A stretch of 64,000 nt of DNA from Strongylocentrotus purpuratus (GCF_000002235.5 NW_022145543.1:1302001-1366000); one strand, 5' to 3'. Counted from the first letter of the stretch, positions 50,704 through 54,800 are shown. Notes: generated from the sequence alone by a model not told the origin. A program made the numbers and translations.

Positions 50704-51836
50704 CTTTCTACCCTATTTGCGTTAGCTTGTTCGCGAAGGAAGACCTGCGGGTTAAAATGATAATAATAATGAGTATTTATAAAGTGCTATTTCGCAAAGA
50801 AATGTACAGGGCGCTTTGGTTAGTAAGTGAGCCGTTTCCATAGCAGTGAAACCATACTAGGACAGATGGAGTTTTTAATCAATTTTCTCTTTTTGTATAT
50901 GAATATATTGTTTATCTTGATATAGGCTATATTGACAACATGAATATTCGGCGTAAATATTCATAATTGAATGACACACGCCGTTAAAACTAAAACAACA
51001 ACAACAACAACATAATACAAACAAATTAATAAATGAATAAAATAAAAACGATATACAAGTTTTGCAAGGAAGAAACAAACTATCTCATAATAGGGGAATC
51101 GTAAAAAGTGCCAAACAAATGCTTGAATGTTTTAGAAATATCCCATTTACAAAGAAAGCATAAGTTATAACAAATCGTACAAAATCGAATAAATTATCCA
51201 CATTTTAAACAGAACCAAGAAGAGAAAAAATTCAATTTGTGAAGCATTCAAAATAAATGTTAAAGTAGTCTATTCTAAACCACTATGAAAGATTGTTATA
51301 AATTTGGTCGAATACATTATTTTACAGTCGTCGATTTTTCCTCTGTCTGACTATATAACCTCTAATGGCTTTGTATTAAATGTTAGTTACACAATAATTA
51401 TTTTTTCATTTTATGGTTATATAACTGCAACTGTCATTTTTATCATTATTATTGATGTTATTATTATTATATTAGGCATATTATCATTAGAAGTAGAAGT
51501 ATTTATGTTATTATCAGTATTGTATTCATTATCATTATTATTACTATTACATATAATCATTATTATCATTATTAATAGTGTTATCATTATTATCATTGAC
51601 ATTAATATCTTATTGTTTGTTTTTTGTTCAATTGTGAAGATTAGAAATGAGTTTAACCATCCCCTTTTTACAAACGAAATACAAAACAATATTAATACAT
51701 AGACTAAATGAAATTCTTAAACATTTATTTGTAACGGATTGTCATAAATTAGATATAGACAAATTAAAATGAATAAATAATAATTTCAACTTACCAGGCT
51801 CCAAACTATTACGACAACAAAATTTTTGACTCCCAT
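4494..51836 (-). CDS. Polycystin-1-like / REJ-family receptor-channel protein (38 coding exons)
   Basis: This is the dominant gene. Joining 38 exons read by eye gives 3,096 codons with all phases consistent. Domains in order (approximate residues): signal peptide 1-20; WSC 25-120; PKD-type Ig-like folds around 130-190, 430-610 and 740-920; Cys-rich segment 304-360; REJ region 925-1500; GAIN 1640-1940; GPS with the CTHLTSF motif at 1952-1958, cleavage expected between Leu1955 and Thr1956; TM1 near 1990; PLAT/LH2 2030-2142; TM2-TM6; extracellular polycystin (TOP) domain 2480-2765; TM7-TM11 with a pore helix near 2945. The family comprises PKD1, PKD1L1-3, PKDREJ and sea urchin REJ proteins, membrane receptors that pair with TRPP channels in cilia or sperm. 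I see no leucine-rich repeats and no C-type lectin domain, unlike human polycystin-1. WSC plus PKD domains argue for a polycystin-1-like rather than REJ3-like member; orthology is unproven. Least certain junctions are the 3' ends of exons 4 and 22. Confidence 0.93.
6984..7155 (-). CDS. Exon 37 of the polycystin-like gene: polycystin (TOP) extracellular domain
   Basis: Acceptor GGGAAACAG, phase 0. Encodes INSHASYWAYLHSTLVPAIY, QTWYNGDP and ILGYPVLRQARVKMG, the W-x-YL and G-x-P-x-LRQ-x-R motifs of polycystins. Donor GTAAGT, phase 1. Confidence 0.9.
7732..7985 (-). CDS. Exon 36 of the polycystin-like gene: TM6; GC donor
   Basis: Acceptor TTACCCCAG, phase 1. Encodes KRKLPYKPPDPEALERAREQ, TM6 IFFYVVYLWVVLVISYGN and the start of the extracellular domain to VHSFNK. 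The intron begins AAG/GCAAGT, a GC donor with otherwise perfect consensus; phase 0 joins INSHASYW of exon 37. Confidence 0.9.
8747..8876 (-). CDS. Exon 35 of the polycystin-like gene: end of TM5 and acidic loop
   Basis: Acceptor TGCTACACAG, phase 0. Encodes ILLLATFIACIVKSPNAD followed by a run of 13 acidic residues in 17, then NDEEYLHTVS. Donor GTATAA, phase 1, weak but fixed by exon 36. Confidence 0.85.
9300..9478 (-). mobile_element. tRNA-derived SINE
   Basis: Read on the minus strand, 9,478 downward gives GTCGTGGTCGAGTGG (A box) and GGGTTCAATGC (B box) about 50 bases apart, then the phrase TTTGCCACTCCATACC shared with the SINEs at 13.7 and 33.2 kb. Confidence 0.7.
9491..9709 (-). CDS. Exon 34 of the polycystin-like gene: TM4 and TM5
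   Basis: Acceptor TTGTTAATAG, phase 0. Starts VLIQPDKPKRRKKFSFPWW, TM4 CVIVAWIVLLLSMAAATTI, then YGIQFGNTETSEWL and TM5 SIIISFVFGIFLTQPIK. The FPWW and Y-G-x-Q-F-G motifs are polycystin-1 family features. Phase 0, donor GTATGT. Confidence 0.95.
10122..10319 (-). CDS. Exon 33 of the polycystin-like gene: cytoplasmic loop; 5' end lies in a tandem repeat
   Basis: Acceptor ACCTGCCAG, phase 0, inside the first unit of a 105-bp triplication. Encodes ASPSRIVLEESNKPPMMINP, then a Pro/Gly-rich loop to PTPQGDAT, phase 0, donor GTAAGT. Two further copies of the acceptor and exon start lie upstream in the intron. Confidence 0.85.
10276..10590. repeat. Three tandem copies of a 105-bp unit spanning a 3' splice site
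   Basis: The phrase GGGGGCTTATTGC starts at 10,276, 10,381 and 10,486, a period of 105 bases. Each unit contains, on the coding strand, the polypyrimidine tract, CCTGCCAG acceptor and first codons of exon 33. Copies 2 and 3 are nearly identical to each other; copy 1 is joined to the real exon. Confidence 0.95.
10961..11158 (-). CDS. Exon 32 of the polycystin-like gene: TM3 and basic loop
   Basis: Acceptor TATCTCAACAG, phase 0. TM3 ISIGVQANLIVFPVSLLVVQ, then a basic stretch FFRKSRPRNMRQSRIK and KRKLRRRPRK. Ends SKLEDF, phase 0, donor GTAAGT. Confidence 0.92.
11205..11670. repeat. (CAC/ATC)n microsatellite with an internal 128-bp tandem duplication
   Basis: CACCAC and ATCACC triplets fill the intron. 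The phrase GAATATCATTGACC starts at 11,421 and again at 11,549; the two 128-bp units (about 11,405-11,660) are nearly identical. Confidence 0.9.
11705..11983 (-). CDS. Exon 31 of the polycystin-like gene: cytoplasmic loop and TM2
   Basis: Acceptor ATACAG, phase 0. Encodes IDRLIPVAGREQMQNFSHL, then GHLWFSIIGRPPGSRFTRVQ (a polycystin-family motif) and TM2 AACCLMFLWLEMLVNIMFY. Ends LSPAQ, phase 0, donor GTAACA. Confidence 0.93.
12402..12567 (-). CDS. Exon 30 of the polycystin-like gene: PLAT domain, end
   Basis: Acceptor AATGATAG, phase 2. Encodes PLGTLNYMRIWHDNSGKGK, GWYVKYIAIRDIQTRERF and VNQWFSVVEDDGQ: the IWHDNSG and N-x-W-x6-DG signatures of PLAT. Donor GTAGGA, phase 0. Confidence 0.95.
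13074..13235. mobile_element. MITE-like element with TIR near GGGCCCGTTTGATAAAGAGTT
   Basis: Left end TAGCGCCCCGTCTCATAAAG, right end (reverse complement) TAGGGCCCGTTTGATAAAG. About 160 bp, no coding capacity. Its ends resemble those of the element at 44,410-44,560. Confidence 0.6.
13327..13442 (-). CDS. Exon 29 of the polycystin-like gene: PLAT domain, middle
   Basis: Acceptor TTCTAAAG, phase 0. Encodes VSFIMSGENEETSVRDFED, KRKIFRRGASDRFLMAVP, phase 2, donor GTAAAA. The L/F-x-GS-D-F-x-M motif is standard PLAT. Confidence 0.92.
13675..13960 (+). mobile_element. tRNA-derived SINE, near full length
   Basis: GTCGTGGTCTAGTGG (A box) and GGTTCGATTCC (perfect B box) begin a tRNA-like head of about 70 bases. 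A unique body (AATGGGTACTCGG, GAACGCTTTAGCACC) and an end reading GCGCAATATAAATGG follow. The head folds poorly as a real tRNA and is followed by a SINE body. Confidence 0.8.
14617..14718 (-). CDS. Exon 28 of the polycystin-like gene: start of PLAT domain
   Basis: Acceptor TAATTCCAG, phase 0. Encodes LGVTPLVDNNPAHNYYYEI and VVMTGQRKAGGTDSK, the first strands of PLAT/LH2 (Y-x-V-x-x-TG, AGT-D-S). Donor GTAAGC, phase 0. Not visible as a long open frame. Confidence 0.9.
15590..15835. repeat. (TTA)n-rich low-complexity tract
   Basis: TTATTATTA and ATCATTATT triplets fill the intron 5' (on the plus strand) of exon 27. Confidence 0.85.
15917..16144 (-). CDS. Exon 27 of the polycystin-like gene: GPS cleavage motif and TM1
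   Basis: Acceptor GTCTCTGCAG, phase 0. Encodes VANNTTYEAQYCSCTHLTSF: the C-x-C-x-HLT GPS core, scissile Leu-Thr at 16,091-16,096. Then TM1 LTIYITTIVIYVVFIFILLW followed by ARRRDRKD. Donor GTAGGA, phase 0. Confidence 0.95.
16574..16830. mobile_element. MITE-like element with TIR AAGGCTCGTTCAG
   Basis: Left end AAAGGCTCGTTCAGATATGAC and right end (reverse complement) TAAGCCTCGTTCAGGCATGAC. The 257-bp inside is CG-rich against AT-rich flanks. No coding capacity. Confidence 0.6.
16926..17182 (-). CDS. Exon 26 of the polycystin-like gene: GAIN end and first half of GPS
   Basis: The acceptor ACTGACACAG in phase 1 (a nearer CCACCAG would be out of phase). Encodes IHQAFYSSSVVGNNARKYY and FRVLSSGCSYWSEEQEMW, ending LQDGCE. 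C-x-YW and GC are the first GPS cysteine and tryptophan set. Donor GTAAAT, phase 0. Confidence 0.9.
18062..18446 (-). CDS. Exon 25 of the polycystin-like gene: GAIN domain
   Basis: Acceptor AACCGGCAG, phase 0. Encodes TTSLPTNPYNYEESSDRIS, then beta strands with ITISNANAPILLKI and YNNTAFTVQLQVE, ending YYDRNEN in phase 1 (donor GTATGT). The pattern matches the beta-sandwich part of GAIN. Confidence 0.9.
18655..19315. repeat. Long (ATC)n-type microsatellite belt
   Basis: About 660 bases of ATC, CACC and GTC triplets between exons 24 and 25. All open frames across it (His/Ser-rich, Met/Val-rich) are artefacts. Confidence 0.9.
19320..19577 (-). CDS. Exon 24 of the polycystin-like gene: GAIN region
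   Basis: Acceptor CCAAACAG, phase 0. Encodes GRAVVTEARNKMKAIKKLLG and later DTISMTYVKNTCSDL to DAIISRE, phase 0, donor GTAATG. Its 3' end abuts a long ATC-rich microsatellite belt. Confidence 0.87.
19637..19800 (+). mobile_element. tRNA-derived SINE, second body type
   Basis: GGTCGTGGTCTAGTGG and GTGGTTCGAGTG give A and B boxes. The body GTGGAGCGCCAGGGGTGTCAA and an ATTATG-repeat tail differ from the 13.7-kb SINE but match the fragment at 39.7 kb. Confidence 0.7.
20048..20106 (-). CDS. Exon 23 of the polycystin-like gene: charged linker
   Basis: Acceptor CTCTTTCAG just below a GA/CT microsatellite that serves as the pyrimidine tract. Phase 1 in. Encodes TTTEWTPEKEENLKRKRDQ, phase 0, donor GTAGGA. 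Confidence 0.78.
20516..20633 (-). CDS. Exon 22 of the polycystin-like gene (3' end uncertain)
   Basis: Acceptor CAAATTAG, phase 0. Encodes GSALSVQDSLPILDEFESS to SISAATSSV. Two phase-1 donors could end it: GTGAAG (chosen, 20,515) or GTTTGT eight to nine bases on, adding GEE. Both keep the frame into exon 23. Confidence 0.7.
20721..20990. mobile_element. MITE with TTAA target duplication (piggyBac-like)
   Basis: TTAA at 20,717-20,720 and again at 20,991-20,994 flank a 270-bp element with ends AGGGGGTGTAGCATG and CATGTTACACCCCCT. TTAA duplication is diagnostic of piggyBac-type insertion. No transposase is encoded, so it would be mobilised in trans. The inside is CG-rich. Confidence 0.8.
21394..21519 (-). 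CDS. Exon 21 of the polycystin-like gene: helical linker
   Basis: Acceptor CCTATGTAG, phase 0. Encodes TSLNTVAENILDVTEELQ and LGATTSLLLGLMGNILQ, phase 0, donor GTAAGT. Typical of the all-helical N-part of GAIN (V-T-E-x-L-Q). Confidence 0.87.
22051..22166. mobile_element. 116-bp MITE, TIR GGGACTTTTAGATTTGC, copy 1
   Basis: TA-GGGACTTTTAGATTTGCG at the left and its reverse complement at the right, flanked by TA on each side as in Tc1/mariner-type insertions. A second copy in reverse orientation is at 61,867-61,983. Confidence 0.8.
22283..23350 (+). mobile_element. 5'-truncated LINE (non-LTR retrotransposon), reverse transcriptase 3' half
   Basis: An open frame from about 22,340 to 23,205 reads FGYADDLTLLSPSVTALQ (reverse transcriptase YADD box) and continues with LINE-type thumb and C-terminal sequence to a stop at 23,203. 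A 3' UTR ends in TTGAATTGAATTGAA, a short tandem tail as in CR1/L2-like LINEs. The upstream half is missing. It lies antisense to the host gene in intron 20. Confidence 0.85.
23490..23615 (-). CDS. Exon 20 of the polycystin-like gene: helical linker
   Basis: Acceptor ACTTGACAG, phase 0. Encodes LRSKIASVQATMTVNSLED to YTNELSQGAL, phase 0, donor GTGAGT. Amphipathic helices, as in the helical part of GAIN-type regions. Confidence 0.85.
24020..24297. repeat. (CCA/ACT)n microsatellite
   Basis: About 280 bases of CCA, CTA and CTT triplets close to exon 19. Gives poly-Leu, poly-Thr and poly-Val frames in three readings, none real. Confidence 0.95.
24375..24437 (-). CDS. Exon 19 of the polycystin-like gene: 63-nt helical linker
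   Basis: Acceptor ACATGCAAG, phase 0. Encodes SSSAIRELEVEKIQKTTTRA plus Y, phase 0, donor GTGAGT. Being symmetric it could be skipped without changing frame. Confidence 0.7.
24652..24725 (-). CDS. Exon 18 of the polycystin-like gene: linker
   Basis: Acceptor TTGTTCCAG, phase 1. Encodes TLIDGQIETHSGNLGTE and NITVTEQ, phase 0, donor GTAAGT. Too short for a detected open frame; found by phase and splice signals. Confidence 0.78.
25073..25540 (-). mobile_element. LINE 3' end (CR1/L2-like), minus strand
   Basis: The minus strand reads YGDRAFSVIAPALWNKLP and later SVSQFKSLLKTYLFKL, the well-known C-terminal motif of LINE ORF2 proteins, then a 3' UTR with GCGCCTAATAAGTG and a (TTA)n tail at 25,073-25,085. 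Only the 3' end is present. Confidence 0.85.
25700..25990 (+). mobile_element. LINE 3' end (RTE-like), plus strand
   Basis: The plus strand reads ERKLNYFGHIVRRSEGIEKQ, GKRGRGRPPISWTDDIKK and AGERVAWRAL, the C-terminal signature of RTE-like LINE polyproteins (FGH-x4 ... GRGRPP-x-W-x-DD). It ends with a (GAT)n tail, typical of this clade. Only the 3' end is present. Confidence 0.85.
26116..26275 (-). CDS. Exon 17 of the polycystin-like gene: REJ to GAIN linker
   Basis: Acceptor TTAATGAAG, phase 0. Encodes VDPGEIVETILADDTV to ISALNLERTFT, helical and acidic. The polypyrimidine tract is short. Donor GTATGT, phase 1. Confidence 0.82.
26675..26906. mobile_element. Short non-autonomous DNA element, copy A
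   Basis: Ends AGTCCGGTTTACT and (reverse complement) AGACCGGTTTACT. The body matches that of 38,272-38,507 over most of its length (CATCAATAACAAGTTAATGG against CAATAATAACAGGTTAATGG). No coding capacity. Confidence 0.65.
26964..27121 (-). CDS. Exon 16 of the polycystin-like gene: REJ region
   Basis: Acceptor GTTTTACAG, phase 1. Encodes VDDGSNQLLYTGSRSS, LVPLPVGK and ISDRYGASVTVDAGNVY, the S-x-LPVG and D-x-YGA elements of REJ modules. Donor GTAAGT, phase 0. Confidence 0.92.
27474..27731 (-). CDS. Exon 15 of the polycystin-like gene: REJ region
   Basis: Acceptor CCGTTCTAG, phase 1. Encodes VNTDAIFIKQAAFSRQ and CMDWEDEDGISSYEFY, a REJ hallmark. The donor GTAAAG inside GGT-AAA (phase 1) was chosen because it joins EFY to AVDDGSNQLLYTGSRSS, the expected order. 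The open frame runs on past it as read-through. Confidence 0.87.
28308..28489 (-). CDS. Exon 14 of the polycystin-like gene: REJ region
   Basis: Acceptor GAATTTCAG, phase 2. Encodes LAQGTPFTPESNSVKINP and CVVDCDGVIYRWEVYV, typical REJ content (N-P-S, C-x3-C, Y-x-W). Donor GTAAGC, phase 1. Confidence 0.9.
28810..28960 (+). mobile_element. tRNA-derived SINE fragment
   Basis: CATGATTCAGTGGC and CAGGATCAAAACC give A-box and B-box-like motifs 45 bases apart. The body differs from the other SINEs here. Confidence 0.5.
29585..29886 (-). CDS. Exon 13 of the polycystin-like gene: REJ region
   Basis: Acceptor ACAAACATAG in phase 0 gives GISVFKYYCKRFYEEFRLNN straight after DSSVTDQ of exon 12. Continues to GEVAFELKIVSGDPPQPVI and leaves in phase 2 at GTAAAC. 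The F-x-YYC motif fits REJ modules. Confidence 0.87.
30451..31368 (-). CDS. Exon 12 of the polycystin-like gene: PKD domains and start of REJ
   Basis: The largest ectodomain exon, 306 codons, phase 0 both ends (acceptor TTTCCGCAG, donor GTATGT). Starts PGEHTVRVAASNPVS, then a second PKD block with LAIDYGDHQTP and HTYADNGSYVFAVHG, then TYLECNVPEV and other REJ-type strands with paired Cys, ending DSSVTDQ. Confidence 0.93.
31703..31797 (-). CDS. Exon 11 of the polycystin-like gene: PKD domain, first part
   Basis: Acceptor TCATTTTCAG, phase 1. Encodes TNITFEYLEFGDSASVPR to DTLSRQYTE (phase 0, donor GTATGT). Joined to PGEHTVRVAASN of exon 12 it makes a PKD domain with EFGDS and YTEPGEHTV. Confidence 0.85.
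32839..32986 (-). CDS. Exon 10 of the polycystin-like gene: ectodomain
   Basis: Phase 0 start VKLYGIISSDIHLDVFYQ after CCCTCTAG. Continues to FKPVYSSG and leaves in phase 1 at donor GTAACA, a weaker donor fixed by the phase of exon 11. Confidence 0.82.
33185..33320 (-). mobile_element. tRNA-derived SINE fragment, minus strand
   Basis: On the minus strand GAGGTGTAGTGGC (A box) and GGGATCAAATC (B box) are followed by GACATTAAATCTACATTGCC, matching the body of the SINE at 13.7 kb. Confidence 0.7.
33333..33559 (-). CDS. Exon 9 of the polycystin-like gene: Ig-like ectodomain
   Basis: Acceptor TTTCCTAG, phase 1. Encodes YINITVELLASNGKPYG and later FPGIFTVLVTIKNLVATI, the last strands of a PKD-like fold. 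Ends LEVE in phase 0 before GTAAGA. Confidence 0.88.
34155..34346 (-). CDS. Exon 8 of the polycystin-like gene: PKD domain, second part
   Basis: Acceptor TTTGTACAG, phase 1. Encodes ALPVFNHFYDDSNGLVTITV and TASNLHGNETASKTIYIQN, the H-x-Y and V-T-A-x-N strands ending a PKD domain, then a linker to SPEQ. Donor GTAAGG, phase 1. Confidence 0.9.
35466..35609 (-). CDS. Exon 7 of the polycystin-like gene: PKD domain, first part
   Basis: Acceptor GTTTGTAG, phase 1. Reads LEITLTPDQPYFAREA and then LEIDWGDGETNVSAG, the WGDG core of a PKD domain. Donor GTAAGA in phase 1 leads into exon 8, which completes the domain. Confidence 0.88.
35813..35953. mobile_element. MITE-like element related to the 1.46-kb element
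   Basis: Left end TAGCCCGAATTTTAAAAAGGAG and right end (reverse complement) TGGCCCTAATTCACAAAGGAG. The inside is built of TTTAAATCT and complements, making it nearly palindromic. Confidence 0.6.
36636..37290 (-). CDS. Exon 6 of the polycystin-like gene: Cys-rich segment and PKD-type domain
   Basis: Phase 0 start ILEPFC after TAAAATAG. The first 60 codons hold eight cysteines as two copies of C-x7-C-L-x4-C (CSGAGETYCLTDNQC and CDSSTHVFCLSEHRC). The rest is beta-rich and ends in a PKD-like block with EHVYPNIGTNNISVTVNN. Donor GTGAGT, phase 1. Confidence 0.9.
37990..38162 (-). CDS. Exon 5 of the polycystin-like gene: ectodomain
   Basis: Acceptor CCCCCGCAG, phase 1. Encodes PNTFSIGTVSQHALSTLQ and onward to EAIGTINFL, phase 0, then donor GTATGA. 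Probably completes an Ig-like fold begun in exon 4; no cysteines. Confidence 0.8.
38272..38507. mobile_element. Short non-autonomous DNA element, copy B
   Basis: Same family and orientation as copy A at 26.7 kb. Shared phrases include GAGGCTTGCCCGACA, CATACATTTGGATATG and the end AAACGGGTCT. Clearly diverged, so an old family. Confidence 0.65.
38607..38630. repeat. (AT)n microsatellite
   Basis: About 12 AT dinucleotides in intron 4. A longer one is at 50,649-50,700. Confidence 0.9.
39524..39692 (-). CDS. Exon 4 of the polycystin-like gene: ectodomain
   Basis: Phase 0 start SAFAGAQITAYMG after TTGCACAG. It carries two Cys (MDCPEV and FTCSIT), an Ig-like beta pattern. The donor GTAGGT after HIG is the only phase-1 choice matching exon 5, but it is weaker than the other donors, so the 3' end is tentative. 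Confidence 0.75.
39713..39825 (-). mobile_element. SINE 3' fragment, minus strand
   Basis: On the minus strand TGTGGAGCGCCAGGAGTCAA and the following bases match the body of the 19.6-kb SINE, ending in an ATGATGATGG tail that abuts exon 4. Confidence 0.65.
40558..40592. repeat. (CA)n microsatellite
   Basis: About 16 CA repeats between exons 3 and 4, next to a C run at 40,544-40,552. Confidence 0.9.
40648..41150 (-). CDS. Exon 3 of the polycystin-like gene: WSC domain and first PKD-type domain
   Basis: Begins in phase 1 after TTTTTTCAG. The first 100 codons carry GCYKVD, CADAC, YCLC, CDRTC and ECGG, the cysteine pattern of a WSC domain. The last 60 carry FDYGDGS and HVYAVPGQY, the signature of a PKD Ig-like domain. 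Ends NSYS in phase 0 before GTGAGT. Confidence 0.92.
42003..42392. repeat. GTAGTTGTCCTAGGG minisatellite
   Basis: About 24 diverged tandem units of 14-18 bases built on GGGGTAGTTGTCC, with CTA or GG endings. Higher-order blocks such as GTAGTTGTCCGGGATGGTTG recur, suggesting rounds of block duplication. It is in the 9-kb intron 2 and lacks the uniform spacers of a CRISPR array. Confidence 0.92.
42950..44124. mobile_element. 1.2-kb foldback-type DNA element with subterminal repeats
   Basis: Ends GGTTTTCCCGCCCAACTTCG and (reverse complement) GGTTTTCCCGGCCAATTTCG, each flanked by TATA. Each side holds several short repeats of GCATTCAATTTCG: direct on the left (43,010-43,200), complementary on the right (43,840-44,085). 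The middle is AT-rich with no transposase motif. Confidence 0.7.
44410..44560. mobile_element. MITE-like element with TIR AGGGGCCCGTTTCATAAAA
   Basis: Left end AGGGGCCCGTTTCATAAAAC and right end (reverse complement) AGGGGCCCGTTTCATAAAAA are identical over 19 bases in a 151-bp element. No coding capacity. Confidence 0.75.
45440..45900. other. Non-repetitive intronic block, candidate regulatory sequence
   Basis: About 460 bases with balanced composition, no microsatellite, no open frame and no element ends, unlike the surrounding intron 2. It contains homeodomain-like TAATTAAG and other compact motifs. Whether it is conserved cannot be seen from one sequence. Confidence 0.3.
46035..46275. repeat. 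(CTT)n microsatellite
   Basis: About 240 bases of CTT with TTC and CTC variants in intron 2. Poly-Phe, poly-Ser and poly-Glu frames are artefacts. (GGA)n at 46,370-46,405 and (GTA/GGA)n at 47,320-47,430 follow. Confidence 0.95.
48360..48715. repeat. (TC)n-rich belt
   Basis: Several TC runs joined by CT-rich sequence, in intron 2. Confidence 0.9.
49730..50062 (+). mobile_element. LINE 3' UTR-like tail
   Basis: Ends GAGAAGGAAATAAATG followed by AATACAAATACAAATA, a short tandem tail typical of CR1/L2-like LINEs. No coding part is recognisable, so the call rests on the tail. Confidence 0.4.
50121..50142 (-). CDS. Exon 2 of the polycystin-like gene: 22-nt micro-exon
   Basis: Twenty-two bases between acceptor TTTTACAG and donor GTAAGT encode TLYAQTD plus one base. 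Joined to exon 1 it finishes the signal peptide, with cleavage plausible after YAQ. Phase 0 in and phase 1 out fit exons 1 and 3 exactly. Confidence 0.7.
50649..50700. repeat. (AT)n microsatellite
   Basis: About 26 AT repeats in intron 1. Confidence 0.95.
51795..51836 (-). CDS. Exon 1 of the polycystin-like gene: start of signal peptide
   Basis: ATG at 51,834-51,836 begins MGVKNFVVVIVWSL (14 codons, phase 0), followed by the donor GTAAGT. A short basic start and a Val/Ile-rich core make the first two-thirds of a signal peptide. The start was chosen because exon 2 completes the signal peptide in frame. Confidence 0.75.
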
Positions 51837-54800
51837 GATTTGATTGTATTCTCATCAACAAAAAATCCACAGATACACATACAAATATTGAATATTCTAA
51901 AGTAATATTCCAGACATGATTCTCTTCTGTCAACAAGTTTTTCTTCTACCTATCCCGTATTCAGCGTGAATTTGTCCTGATATGGCCAGAGAATACGGAG
52001 AATTCAAGCTATGTTAACTTGCCAGATAGGACGAGCGAAGTGATGACTCGAGAATGAATTGATTATCATGTCGATTTGACTTTCGATGCGTTTACAAAAA
52101 TTGCAACGATGCTCGTCGACTTGTGCGCGCTATATTCAGATAAAAGAACATCCTCTCTCATCTCTCTTTCTCTCTCTCCCCCATCTCTCATTGTTATGCG
52201 CAACGCACACAAATTCACACACTCATCTTTATTTCGATCTCTTTCATTGGCTAAATCCCATTTCTCACTCTCCCTCTCTCTTCCTGTCTTATAGTGATTT
52301 TCTTGAAATAAAAAAAAACATTTACAAATTTATAGTTCCTAATATTCTGTTTTCAATGTTTATTACGAAGCTTTTAGCTATGTCGAAAAGGTAATTACTT
52401 GCCCTGTAGAGTGATTAAGATTGTTTAAGATTGATAAAGATGAATACTATAGAGGGTTTAGCTTCGTTACAAGAATAATATTCATCTTAAAATGAAATCT
52501 GCTTTAGTCTACATATTTACTCTGTCCCCACTTGATGCATAGTAGGCCTACCAATTATATGCATGAGTGGTGATATGTAATAATGTAACAATGCTACGAG
52601 CATCGCGGTTGCGAGACCGAGCGTAGGGACCAAGTTTTGGGCGGTCGATTTTTAAGGTTTAGAGGGCTATGACGAAATATCCATCCTAAATGTATAAGAT
52701 TTCAAAAGGTAGCAAAACATGAAAACGTCGTTGAAATTGTCTTTCTCTAAAGTGTACCAATCACCTGAAATGAATTTAAAATAAAAGTTTACTTGGCATT
52801 CTATAGGTAAACGGTTATGTAGTATGAATAAGAACTTTAATGATAACATAATAGGGCTAGCACGGAACCCAGTCGGACTTGGGTTCCGTTAACGCCTTAT
52901 CTATGCGAGTGTGTACGCGCGCGTTAAATAGTCTTCTCAGACAACAAGACGTTTTACTGTTTTTAATATAATGTATCTATTATTGCAATATTTCAATGTA
53001 GAAGTAATATTTGAAGCTCAAATTTCAGCCACATGAAAGCCCATACATCAAAAGCAAAACCTGTTTCGGTGAGTGGTACACTTTACATTTTCATTTGTAT
53101 ATCAAATGAATTAGGCGTTTTAAATCACAAGTTTGTTTACGACACGTACGCACTCTCAAAAGAATCCATTCTACTCTTCGAGAACAAGTTTACCTGAAGC
53201 TTTCCAATAAGTATTTTCTCAAGCAGTTCAAAGTAAAGCTATAGGAAATGCAACGTGGAATATAACAAGTTAGATCTTTATGAAAGGAGGTTGATAGTGG
53301 TTACGCTCAAGCGATTACTCAAAAAAGACTTCCTTCTATTTCCATAAATTATTTTGAAAGACAATTTGTACAAGTACCCAAAACTATTTCCAAATACATT
53401 TCTGACTCAAGGCCGGCTTAAACGATTCAGTGAGATCCATCCGTTAACATGTAAGGAAAATCCGTGGCATTTTTTTAATTCCAGGCACATTTTTCCAAAC
53501 CTACCTCTCAACAAAGGTTCATTGCACTTGTTGATAGTGCTGTTAAACGTTTAGACACAATTGTGAAATACCATATTGAAAAATTGAGTCTCGCATATTG
53601 TCAGCGTGTATTTTGTTTTGTCGTGCTCTGTTGTGTTTTTCCATTATGTTATTAACATCAGAACCAATTGCTGAAGACCTTCAGCCTGTTGTTCTGGTGA
53701 CTTGCAAACTAATGATACACGCACATATTTGATTTCATTACAGACACTTAATTAACTCCAATCAAATGCAGTGCAATATTATGCGGCATTTGCGAAAGTA
53801 GGTTGTTAAATTTGTTCATTCAGTATGTTAAATCTACATTAATGTTTAGGGTGCGATTAAAAAATATACGCATGTGATGACAGTGTCGGATTGAAAGGGT
53901 ATACCACTACTGTAACCACCCCCATACTTTGGTGGCAATATCTTGCCATGGACCTAGGTCCACGATCTTGCATACCGAAGTGGGCCTACAGTTACAGAAA
54001 AAGAGGGCCTTCTGATCGTGTTATTGTGCCCTCTCCTCCTTGTAACAGACTTCTGGATCCGCCCCTGTGCAAAATATGACAACTGCAATGAAATAACCAA
54101 GTGGTGGAAGAGAATAGTAATTGATATCGTTGGTAGAACCTTGCAAAATAAGTGGTCCGTGTATTTAAGCTCACATCCGAACTGGAGCGTTAATATTGAC
54201 GAATCTGGTGGAGCTCACTTGGTAGCTGAGGTATTCGTCGCTATGGAAACCATTCAAACATTTAGCGCCATTATTTGTATCGGGCGACGCGACAACGACT
54301 AATTGAGTAGGCGCTCCCGTTGAATATTGATTTTATTTTCTCTGATGCCCCCTTTCTCTCTCTCTCCCCCTTCTCTCTCTCTCTCTTTCTCTTGGTTTGT
54401 CCTTCTCTTTCTAACTCTCTCTCTCTATCTCTCTCTCCCTCTCTCTCTCTTCATCTCCGTTTTTTCAATTGTCTCTCTCTCCCTTTCTCTCACTTCTAGT
54501 TTCTGTCTATCTTTCCCGATTCTACATCCCAAAACCTATTCACTTCCCTCTCTTGTATTTAATACCTCTATTGTTTTCTCAATCAATATCCTTCCTTCCC
54601 TGTTTCATATTTCCCCTTTATATATACATCAAAAAGTCTACCTTGAAACTTGGCTAATATGTCTTTATTGTTTATTTTTCACCTATATTCGTAATATTCA
54701 TGTAATTCCTTTTTTATTTATTTCCCTTTCCCTCACTCTCAAAACCATCAAAACCATCTTTGTGCTTTGAATCATTGTTCGAGACTGCTTTGTTCGATTT

